A stretch of 64,000 nt of DNA from Rikenellaceae bacterium (GCA_015059735.1 SUZX01000006.1:104691-168690); one strand, 5' to 3'. Shown: positions 17,558 to 27,713, counted from the first letter of the stretch. Translations and numbers: made by a program. The notes: generated by a model from the sequence alone, not told the origin.

Positions 17558-19918
17558 CTATATCGGTTGTTTTTCGGGCGCGAAATCGATCGTCAAGGGC
17601 TTGCCTGCACGGCACATCACCTTTCGGGATGTGCCATCTGCCAAACGGAGTATTACTTTTTGGTCGGTTGCACTGCGCAACGTCACCTGCTCTGCGCGGC
17701 CGGCCTTCCAGCAACAATCGACCTCGACATTTCTGCGAGCTTTGAGTCCTCGGAAACTTCCCTCGCTCCATGCTTTTGGCAGCGCCGGCAACAGATCAAT
17801 TGCCCCGTCGTGACTCTGCATGAGCATCTCCATAATACCGGCCGAGCCGCCGAAGTTGCCATCAATTTGGAATGGCGGATGCGAACAAAACAGATTGGGA
17901 TAGGAGCCGGCACCATGATGACCATTCATTATTCCCCATGCGGTTACCGGTTGCAACAGCCCTTTCAGCAATTTGTAGGCTCGGTCGCCATCGCCGATGC
18001 GTGCCCAAAAGCAGATCTTCCAAGCTCGCGACCATCCCGTGCCCTCGTCTCCGCGTGCTTCGAGGGTCTTGCGACACGCTTCGACCAACTCCGGTGTTTT
18101 ATTGCGGGTAATTTCTGTCCCCGGGTAGAGCCCGAACAGATGTGAAACGTGGCGGTGTTGAGGCTCGGCCTCTGCGTAGGGTTCGAGCCACTCCATTAGG
18201 CGGCCATCTTCGGCAATGCGGTTAGGTGGCAGTTGCTGAATTTTTTTGCGCAAGGTGGTGGCAAAATCGTTGTCGATGCCGAGGATCTCAGCCGCTTGGG
18301 CTGTGGCGCGGAATACCTCGCGGATTACCTGATTGTCCATCGTAGAACCCATGCAGAGTGTCAGCGGCTCTTTGGTGCGTGGGCAGATGTAGGAGTTTTC
18401 CGGCGAATTTGTCGGTGCGGTTACCAACCAGCCGTGACTCGGCTCTTTGATGAGCAAATCGGCCAAAAATTGTGCTGCCCCGCGCAGTACGGGGTACTTT
18501 TGGCGCAGGAACTCTTTGTCAAGCGTATAGCAGTAATGATCCCAAAGGTGCAACGCGGCCCATGCTCCGCAGGTGTTGGTTGCGCCCCATGCGGGATGAT
18601 CCCCCGGACCAGTGAAAAACCACACGTTGCTTATCGCATGAGCACACCACCCTTTGGCGTTGTAATAATTTTTGGCGGTTTGTTCTCCCGACGGCACAAG
18701 CCGTTCGATATAGTCGGCCAATGGGAGGTGCAATTCCGAGAGGTTGCCCACCTCGGCCGGCCAGTGGTTCATCTGTACGTTGATGTTGAGGTGATAATCG
18801 CCAAACCAAGGCGTATTTACCTCGTCTGCCCACAATCCTTGCAAATTGGGCGGTAACGATCCCTCGCGGGTCGAGGCGATTAGCAGGTAGCGGCCGTATT
18901 GCATGTAGAGTGCCGCAAAGGTCGGATCTTCGCCATTTGCAAAGCGGGCGATACGCAAGTTGGTCGGGATGGTCGTAGGGTCGATTTTGCCGTTGTCGGC
19001 GAGTTGTAAATCGACCCGTTCGATGAGAGCATTGTGTGCGGCAACTGCATCACTTTTTAATCGGTTGTATCTTGTTTTTGTAGCATTGTCAAGCAGTTGC
19101 TCGACCTGTCGGGCATAAGCCGTGTTATTGTCGTAAGAGGTGGCGGCTGAGAGTAAGATTGTTACTTGTGAGGCTTTTTCGATTCGTATGGCCGACTCCG
19201 TGTTCTGCTGCAAGCCATCGCTCGAAATATCGGCTACGGCTTGGTACGATATGCCGGCGAGTGTCGGATCTCCGGCATCGAGTGTGCCGGTCATGCGGAT
19301 GCGTCCGGCATCGATCGTTGTTTTGCTCCGCTCGGAACGGGAGAGTGTTGCCGCGAAGTGCAATACGGGTTGCGAAGCCTCCAACCGAACGACAATTACA
19401 TCGGCTGCGCGTGAAACGAAATATTCACGTCGATAGCTGACATCTCCGATCTCGAATCGGGTGGCGGCTACTCCGCTGCGCAGATTCAACTCGCGCCGAT
19501 AGTTGCGGATTTTTGTGGTGTCCAACTCGGAGAAGGCGAGATCCAAAGCTCCCAATGTTTCGTAACATCCGTATTGTCGGGCATAATCCCGACATCCGAA
19601 CGTGAAAAAGAGCTTTTGAGCCTCGGCATTGCGTCCTTCGAGCAACAACCGTCGCATTTGGGTAAGTGCTTCCAAAGCTTGGGGGTTGTCGCTGTTCTGT
19701 ACCGAGCCACTCCACATCGAGATCTCGTTCAGTGTAATTCGTTCAAAACCAACTCCCCCCGATGGCATGGCACCCAAGCGACCGTTGCCCAAAGGCAGGG
19801 TGCTTTCCCATATTGAGGCGGGTTTATCATACCACAAAATCAAATCGTTGCGCAACTCCTTGTTGCAGGAGATCGCGAACAGAGCCACGATAAACGGCAG
19901 GAGCAATTGTCGTTTCAT
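17558..19918 (-). CDS. GH95 alpha-L-fucosidase-like, predicted lipoprotein
   Basis: LILWYDKPASIWESTLPLGNGRLGAMPSGGVGFERITLNEISMWSG...NINVQMNHWPAE...GDEGTGWSRAWKI...QIDGNFGGSAGIMEML. Start moved from 20089 to the ATG at 19918 (MKRQLLLPFIVALFAISCNK). Confidence 0.9.
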   Translation of the reverse strand: MKRQLLLPFIVALFAISCNKELRNDLILWYDKPASIWESTLPLGNGRLGAMPSGGVGFERITLNEISMWSGSVQNSDNPQALEALTQMRRLLLEGRNAEAQKLFFTFGCRDYARQYGCYETLGALDLAFSELDTTKIRNYRRELNLRSGVAATRFEIGDVSYRREYFVSRAADVIVVRLEASQPVLHFAATLSRSERSKTTIDAGRIRMTGTLDAGDPTLAGISYQAVADISSDGLQQNTESAIRIEKASQVTILLSAATSYDNNTAYARQVEQLLDNATKTRYNRLKSDAVAAHNALIERVDLQLADNGKIDPTTIPTNLRIARFANGEDPTFAALYMQYGRYLLIASTREGSLPPNLQGLWADEVNTPWFGDYHLNINVQMNHWPAEVGNLSELHLPLADYIERLVPSGEQTAKNYYNAKGWCAHAISNVWFFTGPGDHPAWGATNTCGAWAALHLWDHYCYTLDKEFLRQKYPVLRGAAQFLADLLIKEPSHGWLVTAPTNSPENSYICPRTKEPLTLCMGSTMDNQVIREVFRATAQAAEILGIDNDFATTLRKKIQQLPPNRIAEDGRLMEWLEPYAEAEPQHRHVSHLFGLYPGTEITRNKTPELVEACRKTLEARGDEGTGWSRAWKICFWARIGDGDRAYKLLKGLLQPVTAWGIMNGHHGAGSYPNLFCSHPPFQIDGNFGGSAGIMEMLMQSHDGAIDLLPALPKAWSEGSFRGLKARRNVEVDCCWKAGRAEQVTLRSATDQKVILRLADGTSRKVMCRAGKPLTIDFAPEKQPI

Positions 19919-19926
19919 TATCGGTT

Positions 19927-21351
19927 CTATTTTTTTGCAGGATCGGGTTGTGTGGCGACATTCTTTTCGATCGTGGCGTGTCGATATCCTTTGATTTTGT
20001 TCCAATCGCCGCGTGTGAAGTCGGGAATGGCCACAGGTTGTCCGTTGCGCTCTAACGAGGCGGCTGTCAGAGCCCCGATACACGACCATTCGGCAGCATC
20101 ATAAACATCTTGATCGAGTGGCAGACCGTGACGCAGACAATAAATCAACCGGTAGTCCATGATGAAATCCATGCCACCATGTCCGCCTACTTTGCGGGCT
20201 TTCTCCTCGATTTCGCGGGCAATCGGGTGGCGATAACGTTCCATCAATGCCTTTTTGACCTCCTCGGGGACAAACGAGTGGGAATTGAGATTCTCATGGT
20301 CGGGAATCTCATCGGCCAGCTGTTTCGGTTGGAAAGCATAACCTGATACGGGATATTTGTTGGCAAAACCCTCGGTGCCGGTCAACTGATACATACGGCT
20401 GTATGGTCGCGGCGTATAGACATTGTGTTCGAGCAATATTGTGCGACCTTGTTCGGTTTTGATCAGCGTCAGCGTATGGTCGCCATTGGCAAACTCATCG
20501 ACCCCCATTTTTTTGCGTGCGATTTCAGCACCACATACCGACTTGGTATCCACCGCAACCAAATAGTTCATCTTATCGCCACGGTGGATGTCGAGCAGCT
20601 GACAAGCAGGGCCGAGGCCGTGTGTAGCATAAACATCACCGCGATTGGCTTGGTTGTATGCCAATCGCCAATTGCCTTGATAGGCGTCCCAATAGGGTTC
20701 AAGGTTGTGAATATACGATCCTTCGACGTGGAGTATCTCACCGAAGAGTCCTTGTTGCGCCATGTTGAGGGTTGTCAACTCGAAAAAGTCGTACACACAG
20801 TTTTCGAGCATCATGCAGTGCCGCTGGGTACGCTCGGCCACATCGACCAGCTGCCAACACTCTTCGAGCGATGTGGCGGCTGGCACCTCGATAGCCACAT
20901 GTTTGCCCTGTTCCATGGCATAGACCGCCATCGGAACATGTAACTGCCATGGAGTGCAGATGTAGATCAGATCGATGTCGTTGCGTTCGCAGAGTGCCCG
21001 CCATCCTTCCTCGCCGCTGTATTCGGCAGCAGCCGGCAAGCCGCGGTCGGTGAGAATCTTTTGCGAGTGGGCAACCCGTTCGGGTTTCAGATCACATAAC
21101 GCATTGATTTTTACGCCTTCTATGTGGGTAAAACGTCTTACGGCACTTGGGCCTCGCATGCCCAACCCGATAAAACCTACTCGCACGCTGTCCATCGGAG
21201 CGGTGCGCAATCCCAATACCGACTTTTGCCCTGTGGCACGTGCCGGAACATCAAAAACCACCACTCCGTCGATCGTGCGATAACCTCGATCGCAGCAACC
21301 TGTTACGAGGAGTGTGGCGACTGAAAAGAGAAGGTAAAAAAACTTTTTCAT
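19927..21351 (-). CDS. GH109-type Gfo/Idh/MocA glycosidase (alpha-N-acetylgalactosaminidase-like), predicted lipoprotein
   Basis: Lipobox LLVTGCCDRG; Rossmann VRVGFIGLGMRGPSAVRRF; EVPAATSLEECW; HNLEPYWDAYQGNWRL; THGLGPACQLL. Confidence 0.85.
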   Translation of the reverse strand: MKKFFYLLFSVATLLVTGCCDRGYRTIDGVVVFDVPARATGQKSVLGLRTAPMDSVRVGFIGLGMRGPSAVRRFTHIEGVKINALCDLKPERVAHSQKILTDRGLPAAAEYSGEEGWRALCERNDIDLIYICTPWQLHVPMAVYAMEQGKHVAIEVPAATSLEECWQLVDVAERTQRHCMMLENCVYDFFELTTLNMAQQGLFGEILHVEGSYIHNLEPYWDAYQGNWRLAYNQANRGDVYATHGLGPACQLLDIHRGDKMNYLVAVDTKSVCGAEIARKKMGVDEFANGDHTLTLIKTEQGRTILLEHNVYTPRPYSRMYQLTGTEGFANKYPVSGYAFQPKQLADEIPDHENLNSHSFVPEEVKKALMERYRHPIAREIEEKARKVGGHGGMDFIMDYRLIYCLRHGLPLDQDVYDAAEWSCIGALTAASLERNGQPVAIPDFTRGDWNKIKGYRHATIEKNVATQPDPAKK

Positions 21352-21386
21352 TTTGGTTCGAATTTTTGGGTTAGATCAGTTTCCCA

Positions 21387-21394
21387 CAAAGGTA
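21387..21394 (-). promoter_or_regulatory. Bacteroidetes -7 element (TACCTTTG) for the GH109-GH95-galM operon
   Basis: TAnnTTTG match 36 nt upstream of the GH109 start; -33 weak. Confidence 0.55.
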
Positions 21395-21402
21395 GAAAAT
21401 AT

Positions 21403-21433
21403 TTTGAAATATGTGTGGCAATGATTATTTTTG
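21403..21433 (+). promoter_or_regulatory. Bacteroidetes promoter TTTG-N19-TATTTTTG for lnt
   Basis: Both -33 (21403-21406) and -7 (21426-21433) with 19-bp spacing. Confidence 0.7.
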
Positions 21434-21445
21434 CGAACACAAAAA

Positions 21446-23041
21446 ATGCACTCCATGATCAGCAGATTGATAGCAGCTATACTTTCGGCTCTTTTGCTCG
21501 CTCCGGCATGGCTAGGCTTGACCGGTCTGACGTTGCCCATAGCTTTTGTGCCGCTGTTGTGGATCAGTTCGTGCTACGGATCTTCGCGTCGCGAATGGTG
21601 GGGGATGTTCGGCTGGGCGACACTGACGTTCGTGCTTTGGAACGCAATGACTGTGTGGTGGATATGGTACGCCACTCCCGTAGGTCCGATCGCCGCGACT
21701 CTTGCCTCTACAACGTTGAATCTGCTAGCCTTCATGCTGTTTCACAGCGTGTCGAAGCATGCCCCAAAGGCGTTGGCTTATACGACGTTGGTCGCGGCAT
21801 GGATTGCCACTGAATATTGGTACACGGTGGGCGATTTCTCGTGGCCGTGGCTCATTTTGGGCAACGGTTTCTCGCACGATGTATGGGCTGTGCAGTGGTA
21901 CGAATATACCGGTGTGATGGGCGGTTCGTTGTGGGTGTTGCTTTGCAACATCTTGATCTTCGAAGCGTGGCACAGCCGCAATATTCGGAGAGGTATCGCT
22001 GCGGTATGCATGATAGTCTTCCCGTTGTTGTTGTCGCTCGGAATCTTTGCAGGTTGGAAGAACCCCAATGAGGGCAAGGTACGTGTGAGTATTCTCCAAC
22101 CCAATGTCGATTGTTACAGCAAATTCCACGACGACTCGGCGCGTCAGGAGCGAAATATCATCGATCTCATGGAGCAGGTGCCGGCCGACGCCCAATTTAT
22201 ATTGCTGCCCGAAACAGCTGTTCCCGACCGCTATTGGGAACCGCAACTCTCCGAATATCTTTCGGGCTCGACGGGAGTTTTTTGGCGAGAGTTGACCGAT
22301 TCGCTTCGTGCGGGACATCCCGAGGCTCTGCTTGTCACGGGAGCCAATACGTTGGTAGGCTATCCTATGGGGATGAAAACTGAAACGGCACGGGCAATCA
22401 ACCTCAAACGTCAACGTATCTATTGCGATATTTTCAACACGGCCGTTGGACTTGATACTACGGGAATCGCCCAATTCCACCACAAAGGTCGCTTGGTGAT
22501 CGGTGTGGAGAATACGCCGACATGGGTCTTCGACGTGCTGAAATTTTTGGTCATTGACTTGGGTGGCCACTATGGCCAGATCGGTAAAGGCAAACACGGC
22601 ACAGCTTTCGAGCATCGTGGGGTGCGGATGGGTCCTGCAATCTGTTACGAAGGGCTCTATGGTGACTTCTTCGGCGACTTTGTGCGTCGCGGTGCACAGT
22701 TCATGACGATCATCTCTAACGACGGTTGGTGGGACGACACCCCCGGGTATCGCCATCTCTTCTCGATTTCGCGGTTGCGAGCCATCGAACACCGCAGAGC
22801 CATCGCCCGCTCGGCGAATACCGGTATGTCGGGATTCATCTCTCCGCGCGGTGATGTGGGCGACACACTCGGCTGGGAGGAGCGCGGGGTGCTTACTGCC
22901 GATGTTCCGCTCGTTTCGACACCGACTTTTTACACCCGCTACGGCGATTATATAGGACGTATCAGCGAATATATGTTGTTGCTGTGTGTACTATATTATA
23001 TCGCCTACCGAATTAAAAAGAAAAATTACCTTGTGAATTAA
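21446..23041 (+). CDS. lnt: Apolipoprotein N-acyltransferase
   Basis: WIATEYW...WPWLILGNGFS...LLPETAVPDRYW...GPAICYEGLYGDFFGDFVRRGAQFMTIISNDGWWDDTPGYRHLFSISRLRAIEHRRAIARSANTGMSGFISPRGD. Start placed after the promoter. Confidence 0.92.
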   Translation: MHSMISRLIAAILSALLLAPAWLGLTGLTLPIAFVPLLWISSCYGSSRREWWGMFGWATLTFVLWNAMTVWWIWYATPVGPIAATLASTTLNLLAFMLFHSVSKHAPKALAYTTLVAAWIATEYWYTVGDFSWPWLILGNGFSHDVWAVQWYEYTGVMGGSLWVLLCNILIFEAWHSRNIRRGIAAVCMIVFPLLLSLGIFAGWKNPNEGKVRVSILQPNVDCYSKFHDDSARQERNIIDLMEQVPADAQFILLPETAVPDRYWEPQLSEYLSGSTGVFWRELTDSLRAGHPEALLVTGANTLVGYPMGMKTETARAINLKRQRIYCDIFNTAVGLDTTGIAQFHHKGRLVIGVENTPTWVFDVLKFLVIDLGGHYGQIGKGKHGTAFEHRGVRMGPAICYEGLYGDFFGDFVRRGAQFMTIISNDGWWDDTPGYRHLFSISRLRAIEHRRAIARSANTGMSGFISPRGDVGDTLGWEERGVLTADVPLVSTPTFYTRYGDYIGRISEYMLLLCVLYYIAYRIKKKNYLVN

Positions 23042-23083
23042 ACACATTCCTTATAAGCACTCTAATTTTTATCACTCCCAATA

Positions 23084-24373
23084 ATGAATTACTCCCAAAC
23101 TCTTGAATTTCTATTTACGTCGTTGCCCGACTTCGAATCGAAGGGGGTTATGGATTACAAACCCGGGTTAGATCGCATCGTAGCCTTCTGCCGCCATTTG
23201 GGTAATCCGCAGCGTAACTTTTTTACCATCCATGTTGCCGGCACCAATGGCAAAGGTTCGGTAGCCCATATCATTGCCTCGGTGTTGCAGCAGGCCGGAT
23301 ACCGCACGGGTCTCTACACGTCACCCCACTTGACCGACTTCCGCGAGCGTATCCGTGTCGATGGTGAGATGATTCCCAAACAAAAGGTGGTTAATTTCGT
23401 CGATAAACACCACGACAAAATGGTCGAGTTGGAACTGTCGTTCTTCGAGATGACTACGGCTATGGCTTTTGACTATTTTGCGCAGAGCGATGTAGAAGTT
23501 GCCGTGATCGAAACGGGTTTGGGTGGCCGTCTCGATGCTACCAACCTGATCGTTCCGGTATTGAGCATCGTGACCAACATCGGCTTGGAACATGCCGATC
23601 TTTTGGGTGATACATTGCCGAAGATCGCTGCCGAGAAAGCCGGTATCATCAAAAAGAGCATTCCGGTAATCATCGGCGAGGCAAATCCGCGCTATAACGA
23701 AATTTTTGAGCAGGTTGCCGCTTCCAACAAATCGAAAGTGATCTATGCCGAGCAGGAGTTTGTTTGCGAGGCGCGACAGCAGGGTGGCGAACGTCAGCAT
23801 TTCACATTGAAACGTACGCGCGACGGCCACCAATTCGACGTGGAGTTGGATCTGCATGGCGAATACCAAATCCACAACATCATCACCGCATCGGCTGCGA
23901 TTGATTTCCTCCACGAGGAGACTCCGCTGACCATTTCGCGTCGTGCGTTCCTTGCCGGAGCGTATGATGCTGCTGCCTCCACTTCGCTGCGTGGCCGTTG
24001 GCAACAGATCGGCGAGAGTCCGTTGATGATTTGCGACACAGGACACAATGCGCATGGTATCGCTTATGTTGCCGAGCAGTTGAAAAATACCCCGTATAAA
24101 AAATTGTTTTGTGTGATCGGTTTTGTGCGCGACAAAGATTTGGCACATATCCTCCCGCTGTTGCCGCACGATGCACATTACCTCTTTACGCAGGCGCAGA
24201 CCGCACGTTCTTTGCCGGCTGATGAGTTGGCTGCCAAAGCTGCAATCTACGGATTGCAGGGCGAGGCGGTTTCGACGGTTTCCGAGGCCGTTACCAAAGC
24301 GCGTAATTTGGCTTCGTCGGAGGATATGATCTTTATCGGCGGTAGCACCTACGTGGTTGCCGAAGCGTTGTAA
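23084..24373 (+). CDS. folC: Folylpolyglutamate synthase / dihydrofolate synthase
   Basis: HVAGTNGKGSVAHIIASVLQQAGYRTGLYTSPHL...ETGLGGRLDATN...TNIGLEHADLLGDTLPKIAAEKAGIIK. Confidence 0.93.
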   Translation: MNYSQTLEFLFTSLPDFESKGVMDYKPGLDRIVAFCRHLGNPQRNFFTIHVAGTNGKGSVAHIIASVLQQAGYRTGLYTSPHLTDFRERIRVDGEMIPKQKVVNFVDKHHDKMVELELSFFEMTTAMAFDYFAQSDVEVAVIETGLGGRLDATNLIVPVLSIVTNIGLEHADLLGDTLPKIAAEKAGIIKKSIPVIIGEANPRYNEIFEQVAASNKSKVIYAEQEFVCEARQQGGERQHFTLKRTRDGHQFDVELDLHGEYQIHNIITASAAIDFLHEETPLTISRRAFLAGAYDAAASTSLRGRWQQIGESPLMICDTGHNAHGIAYVAEQLKNTPYKKLFCVIGFVRDKDLAHILPLLPHDAHYLFTQAQTARSLPADELAAKAAIYGLQGEAVSTVSEAVTKARNLASSEDMIFIGGSTYVVAEAL

Positions 24374-24376
24374 TAT

Positions 24377-24431
24377 CCCCCCCCCTCTCTCTTTATTTGG
24401 CACTTTTTTTGGAGGGGGGGGGGATTTTTTT
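24377..24431. terminator. Poly-C/poly-G stem terminator after folC
   Basis: CCCCCCCCCTC...GAGGGGGGGGG stem followed by ATTTTTTT. Confidence 0.7.
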
Positions 24432-24495
24432 GCTATCTTGCAGCCCTGTTTCGCAATTTTGCGACCTATAGAAGAACCTTAAAACATGATAAAAG

Positions 24496-27400
24496 ATGAG
24501 AAAATTTCTATTTTTAGCGATGCTGTTTGTTGCCACAACGGCAACGGCTGCTGAGGTCACTTGGCTGCGCTATCCCGCGATCTCGCCCGATGGGAAGCAG
24601 GTTGCCTTTACCTATAAAGGCGACATTTGGCTTGTTTCGGCACAAGGTGGTACGGCCAAACGTTTCACCAATCATCGTGCTTATGACTATGCTCCGGTAT
24701 GGTCGCCCGATGGCTCCAAAATCACCTTTGCTTCGAATCGTTACGGCAATTTCGACATTTTTACCGCCGAGGTGGTGGGCAGTCCGGCCAAGCGGATCAC
24801 TACCCACTCGAACGACGAACGTCCATGGTGCTACTCGCCCGATGGTGGGGAGATCTATTTTTCGGCCAATCTGCAAGTGCCGGCCGGCAGTCGCGTTTAT
24901 CCGCAACCGGCATGGCAGCACGAACTTTATGCTTCGCCGGTTTCGGGTGGACGTCCGCGCCTGATTACCGAGATCACTGTTGAGGATATCTCTTTTGTCG
25001 GCACGAATGGCGATTTCCTCTACCACGATCGTAAGGGTGGCCGCGAGAGCGAGTGGCGCAAACACCATACCTCGCCAATCTGTCGCGACCTTTGGATCTG
25101 TCGCGGTGGGAAACACACCCGCCTGACCGACTTCGCTGGTGAGGATCGTACCCCGCGTGTAGCTCCCGATGGCAAAACCGTCTATTATTTGAGCGAACGT
25201 GACGGATCGTTCAATGTTTATTCGTTCCCGCTCTCCGATCCGACCAAAATCACCCGTGTTACCAAGCATACGACCCATCCTGTGCGTTTCCTTACGATTG
25301 CCGACAACGGAACCCTCTGCTATGGTTTTCATGGTGACATTTATATCAAAGAGGTAGGTGCCGAGCCTCGTAAGATAACGATCGAGGTGGCAGACAGCGA
25401 CCAGCCCGCTCCGCGTCCCTCTACGCAAGCCCGCATCTCGCGCAGTGCCGATGCCGATGTTACGGCCGATGGCCGACAGATTGCCTTTGCGTGTCGCGGA
25501 AATATCTTTGTGAACTATTCCGGTGCCGAGGAGAATACGATTCGCCAAATCACCCAAACTGTCGAGTTGGAGGAGGCCCCTTCGTTTGCTCCCGATGGTC
25601 GGACACTGATCTATGCCACCGAACGCGAAGGTATCTGGAACATCTATAAGGCTTATCCGAAGGGTAAAAAAGAGGATTTCGTAACCGCTGAGGAGATCAT
25701 CGAAGAGCCGCTTTTCAAGGGGAATACGGTAGATCGCATTTTGCCGCAATACTCGCCCGACGGCTCGAAGATTGCCTTTGTAGAAGAGCGTGTGCGTCTG
25801 ATGGTGATGGATGTGGCGACCGGCAAAGTACAATGTGTGGTCGATGAAAACTTCTCCCGAGGGGGCATTTCGTTCCGCTGGTCTCCCGATAGCAAATGGA
25901 TCGCTTTTACGGCCAATCCCAATGCCCACGATACGGAGGTATGCTTGGTCAAGGCTTCCGGTACCGAAAAACCCATCAACCTGACACAGTGTGGTTATCC
26001 AGATGCTACTCCCCGATGGGTAATGCAGGGTAATGCTCTTCTTTTCCAAACCACTCGTAATGGCAAATACCTCCATTCGCGCTTGGATGGCGGCACGGAG
26101 ACCGTGATGATTCTCTTTTTGAATCGTGCGGCCGAAGAGCGATTCCTTAAATCGAAACGCCTCAAAGAGAACCACATGATGTTGCCTGCTTCGGAGCGTG
26201 GCAAGGAGCTGGTCGTAGAGACCGAAGGTATCTCGGAGCGCATCCGCGCGCTGACAAGTAGTGGCGGAGCTTGGGGCGATGTTGCATTCGATGACCAAAA
26301 CCAATACTTCTACGGCCTTACCGGAGGTCGTCTCTATCGCCTTGATCTGATCTCTGGCGAGAAGTTCTGGTACAAAGGAAAAGTCGGCGGCAAACTGAAA
26401 TGGAACGATAGCGATCGTACGCTCTATGTGCTTGGAGGCCGCAAGGTGGTAGCCAACAGCAACGAGATCGAAGTGATTCCGGCCAGTGGCATGATGACCA
26501 TCGACCGCGAGGCCGATCGTCGCTATATTTTCGATCACATTTCATGGATCTATAAAGAACGTTTCTATATGCCCGACATGCACGGGATCGACTGGAAGAT
26601 GTATTGCGATGCTTATCGTCCCTTTGTGGAGCATATCAACAACAACTTCGATTATGCCGAGATGCTCAGTGAGTTGGTAGGCGAGGCCAATGTTTCGCAT
26701 ACCGGCTGTTTCTATACTCCTCCGAAGAACAAACGCCATGATGCCACCGGTGAGATGGGGCTCTTCTTCGATTGGAAATATGCCGGTAACGGCTTGAAGG
26801 TCGATGAGGTGATTGCACGCGGTCCGTTTGATCGCAGCGATTCGAAACTTGAAGCCGGTGATGTGATCACCAAGATCGGCGAAACCGAGATCGTGGCCGG
26901 CATGGATTACTATCCGTTGCTTAACCGCACGGCAGGCAAAGAGCTTACCGTTTCGTTCCGTAAAGCTTCGGGCAAGCAGATCGAAGAGACGATTATTCCG
27001 ATCTCGCGTGCCGCGCTGGATAAACTGCTCTACAAACGTTGGGTACGTCAGAGTGCCAAAGAGGTCGAGCGATTGTCGGGAGGCCGATTGGGCTATGTGC
27101 ACATCGAGCGCATGCAACACCCGAATTACCGCGATATCTACCTCGAATCGTTTGGCCGCCACGGTAATGCAGAAGGTCTAGTGATCGACACGCGTTTCAA
27201 TAAGGGCGGTCGTCTGCATCGCGAGTTGGGTGTACTGTTCTCCGGAAAGCAATACCTGCGTATGGAGCGTCGTGGCGTCTTCTTTAACGAGAATCCCACT
27301 GATCAATATACCCGTCCGACCGTTATGTTGATGAACGAGGCAAACTACTCCAACGGACATGGTACTCCTTGGACTTACAAAGCGCTCGGCTTGGGTTCGT

Positions 27401-27657
27401 TGGTAGGTATGCCCGTTGCGGGAACGATGACGGCTGTTTTCAAACACAAATTGCGCGACAACTCGCTTACTTTGTGGATTCCGACCATCACCTACCGCGA
27501 TAAGGAGGGTGATCCGCTGGAAAACAAACCGTTGAATCCCGATGTCAAGGTCGAGAACAAAAAAGAGGATCTGATGCAGGGTCGTGATGCTCAGCTCGAA
27601 GCGGCTGTTAAAACACTGCTCGAACAACTGCCGAACAACCCCAAAGCACGCTGGTAA
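24496..27657 (+). CDS. Tricorn-type S41 peptidase (beta-propeller + PDZ + S41), secreted
   Basis: Signal peptide; repeated YSPDG/WSPDG propeller blades; C-terminal LGYVHIERM...GLVIDTRFNKGG...MNEANYSNGHGTPWTYKALGLGSLVGMPVAG. Confidence 0.85.
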   Translation: MRKFLFLAMLFVATTATAAEVTWLRYPAISPDGKQVAFTYKGDIWLVSAQGGTAKRFTNHRAYDYAPVWSPDGSKITFASNRYGNFDIFTAEVVGSPAKRITTHSNDERPWCYSPDGGEIYFSANLQVPAGSRVYPQPAWQHELYASPVSGGRPRLITEITVEDISFVGTNGDFLYHDRKGGRESEWRKHHTSPICRDLWICRGGKHTRLTDFAGEDRTPRVAPDGKTVYYLSERDGSFNVYSFPLSDPTKITRVTKHTTHPVRFLTIADNGTLCYGFHGDIYIKEVGAEPRKITIEVADSDQPAPRPSTQARISRSADADVTADGRQIAFACRGNIFVNYSGAEENTIRQITQTVELEEAPSFAPDGRTLIYATEREGIWNIYKAYPKGKKEDFVTAEEIIEEPLFKGNTVDRILPQYSPDGSKIAFVEERVRLMVMDVATGKVQCVVDENFSRGGISFRWSPDSKWIAFTANPNAHDTEVCLVKASGTEKPINLTQCGYPDATPRWVMQGNALLFQTTRNGKYLHSRLDGGTETVMILFLNRAAEERFLKSKRLKENHMMLPASERGKELVVETEGISERIRALTSSGGAWGDVAFDDQNQYFYGLTGGRLYRLDLISGEKFWYKGKVGGKLKWNDSDRTLYVLGGRKVVANSNEIEVIPASGMMTIDREADRRYIFDHISWIYKERFYMPDMHGIDWKMYCDAYRPFVEHINNNFDYAEMLSELVGEANVSHTGCFYTPPKNKRHDATGEMGLFFDWKYAGNGLKVDEVIARGPFDRSDSKLEAGDVITKIGETEIVAGMDYYPLLNRTAGKELTVSFRKASGKQIEETIIPISRAALDKLLYKRWVRQSAKEVERLSGGRLGYVHIERMQHPNYRDIYLESFGRHGNAEGLVIDTRFNKGGRLHRELGVLFSGKQYLRMERRGVFFNENPTDQYTRPTVMLMNEANYSNGHGTPWTYKALGLGSLVGMPVAGTMTAVFKHKLRDNSLTLWIPTITYRDKEGDPLENKPLNPDVKVENKKEDLMQGRDAQLEAAVKTLLEQLPNNPKARW

Positions 27658-27679
27658 ATTCTACCTAAATATCAACGAT

Positions 27680-27708
27680 AAAGGGAGGCTCACGAGCCTC
27701 CCTTTTTT
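27680..27708 (+). terminator. Intrinsic terminator
   Basis: AAAGGGAGGCT-CACG-AGCCTCCCTTTTTT. Confidence 0.92.
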
Positions 27709-27713
27709 GATTA

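Noticed and set aside
23321-24403. 360-aa antisense ORF over folC (and similar long antisense ORFs at 6443-7480, 21725-22792, 4463-5125, 15609-16250)
   Set aside because: Each is antisense to a gene with clear family motifs; no signal, motif or promoter support.
24514-26538. 674-aa minus-strand ORF antisense to the tricorn-type peptidase
   Set aside because: Fully overlaps a well-supported CDS; low-complexity His/Arg/Ile-rich translation with no recognisable motif. A codon-bias artefact of the sense gene.
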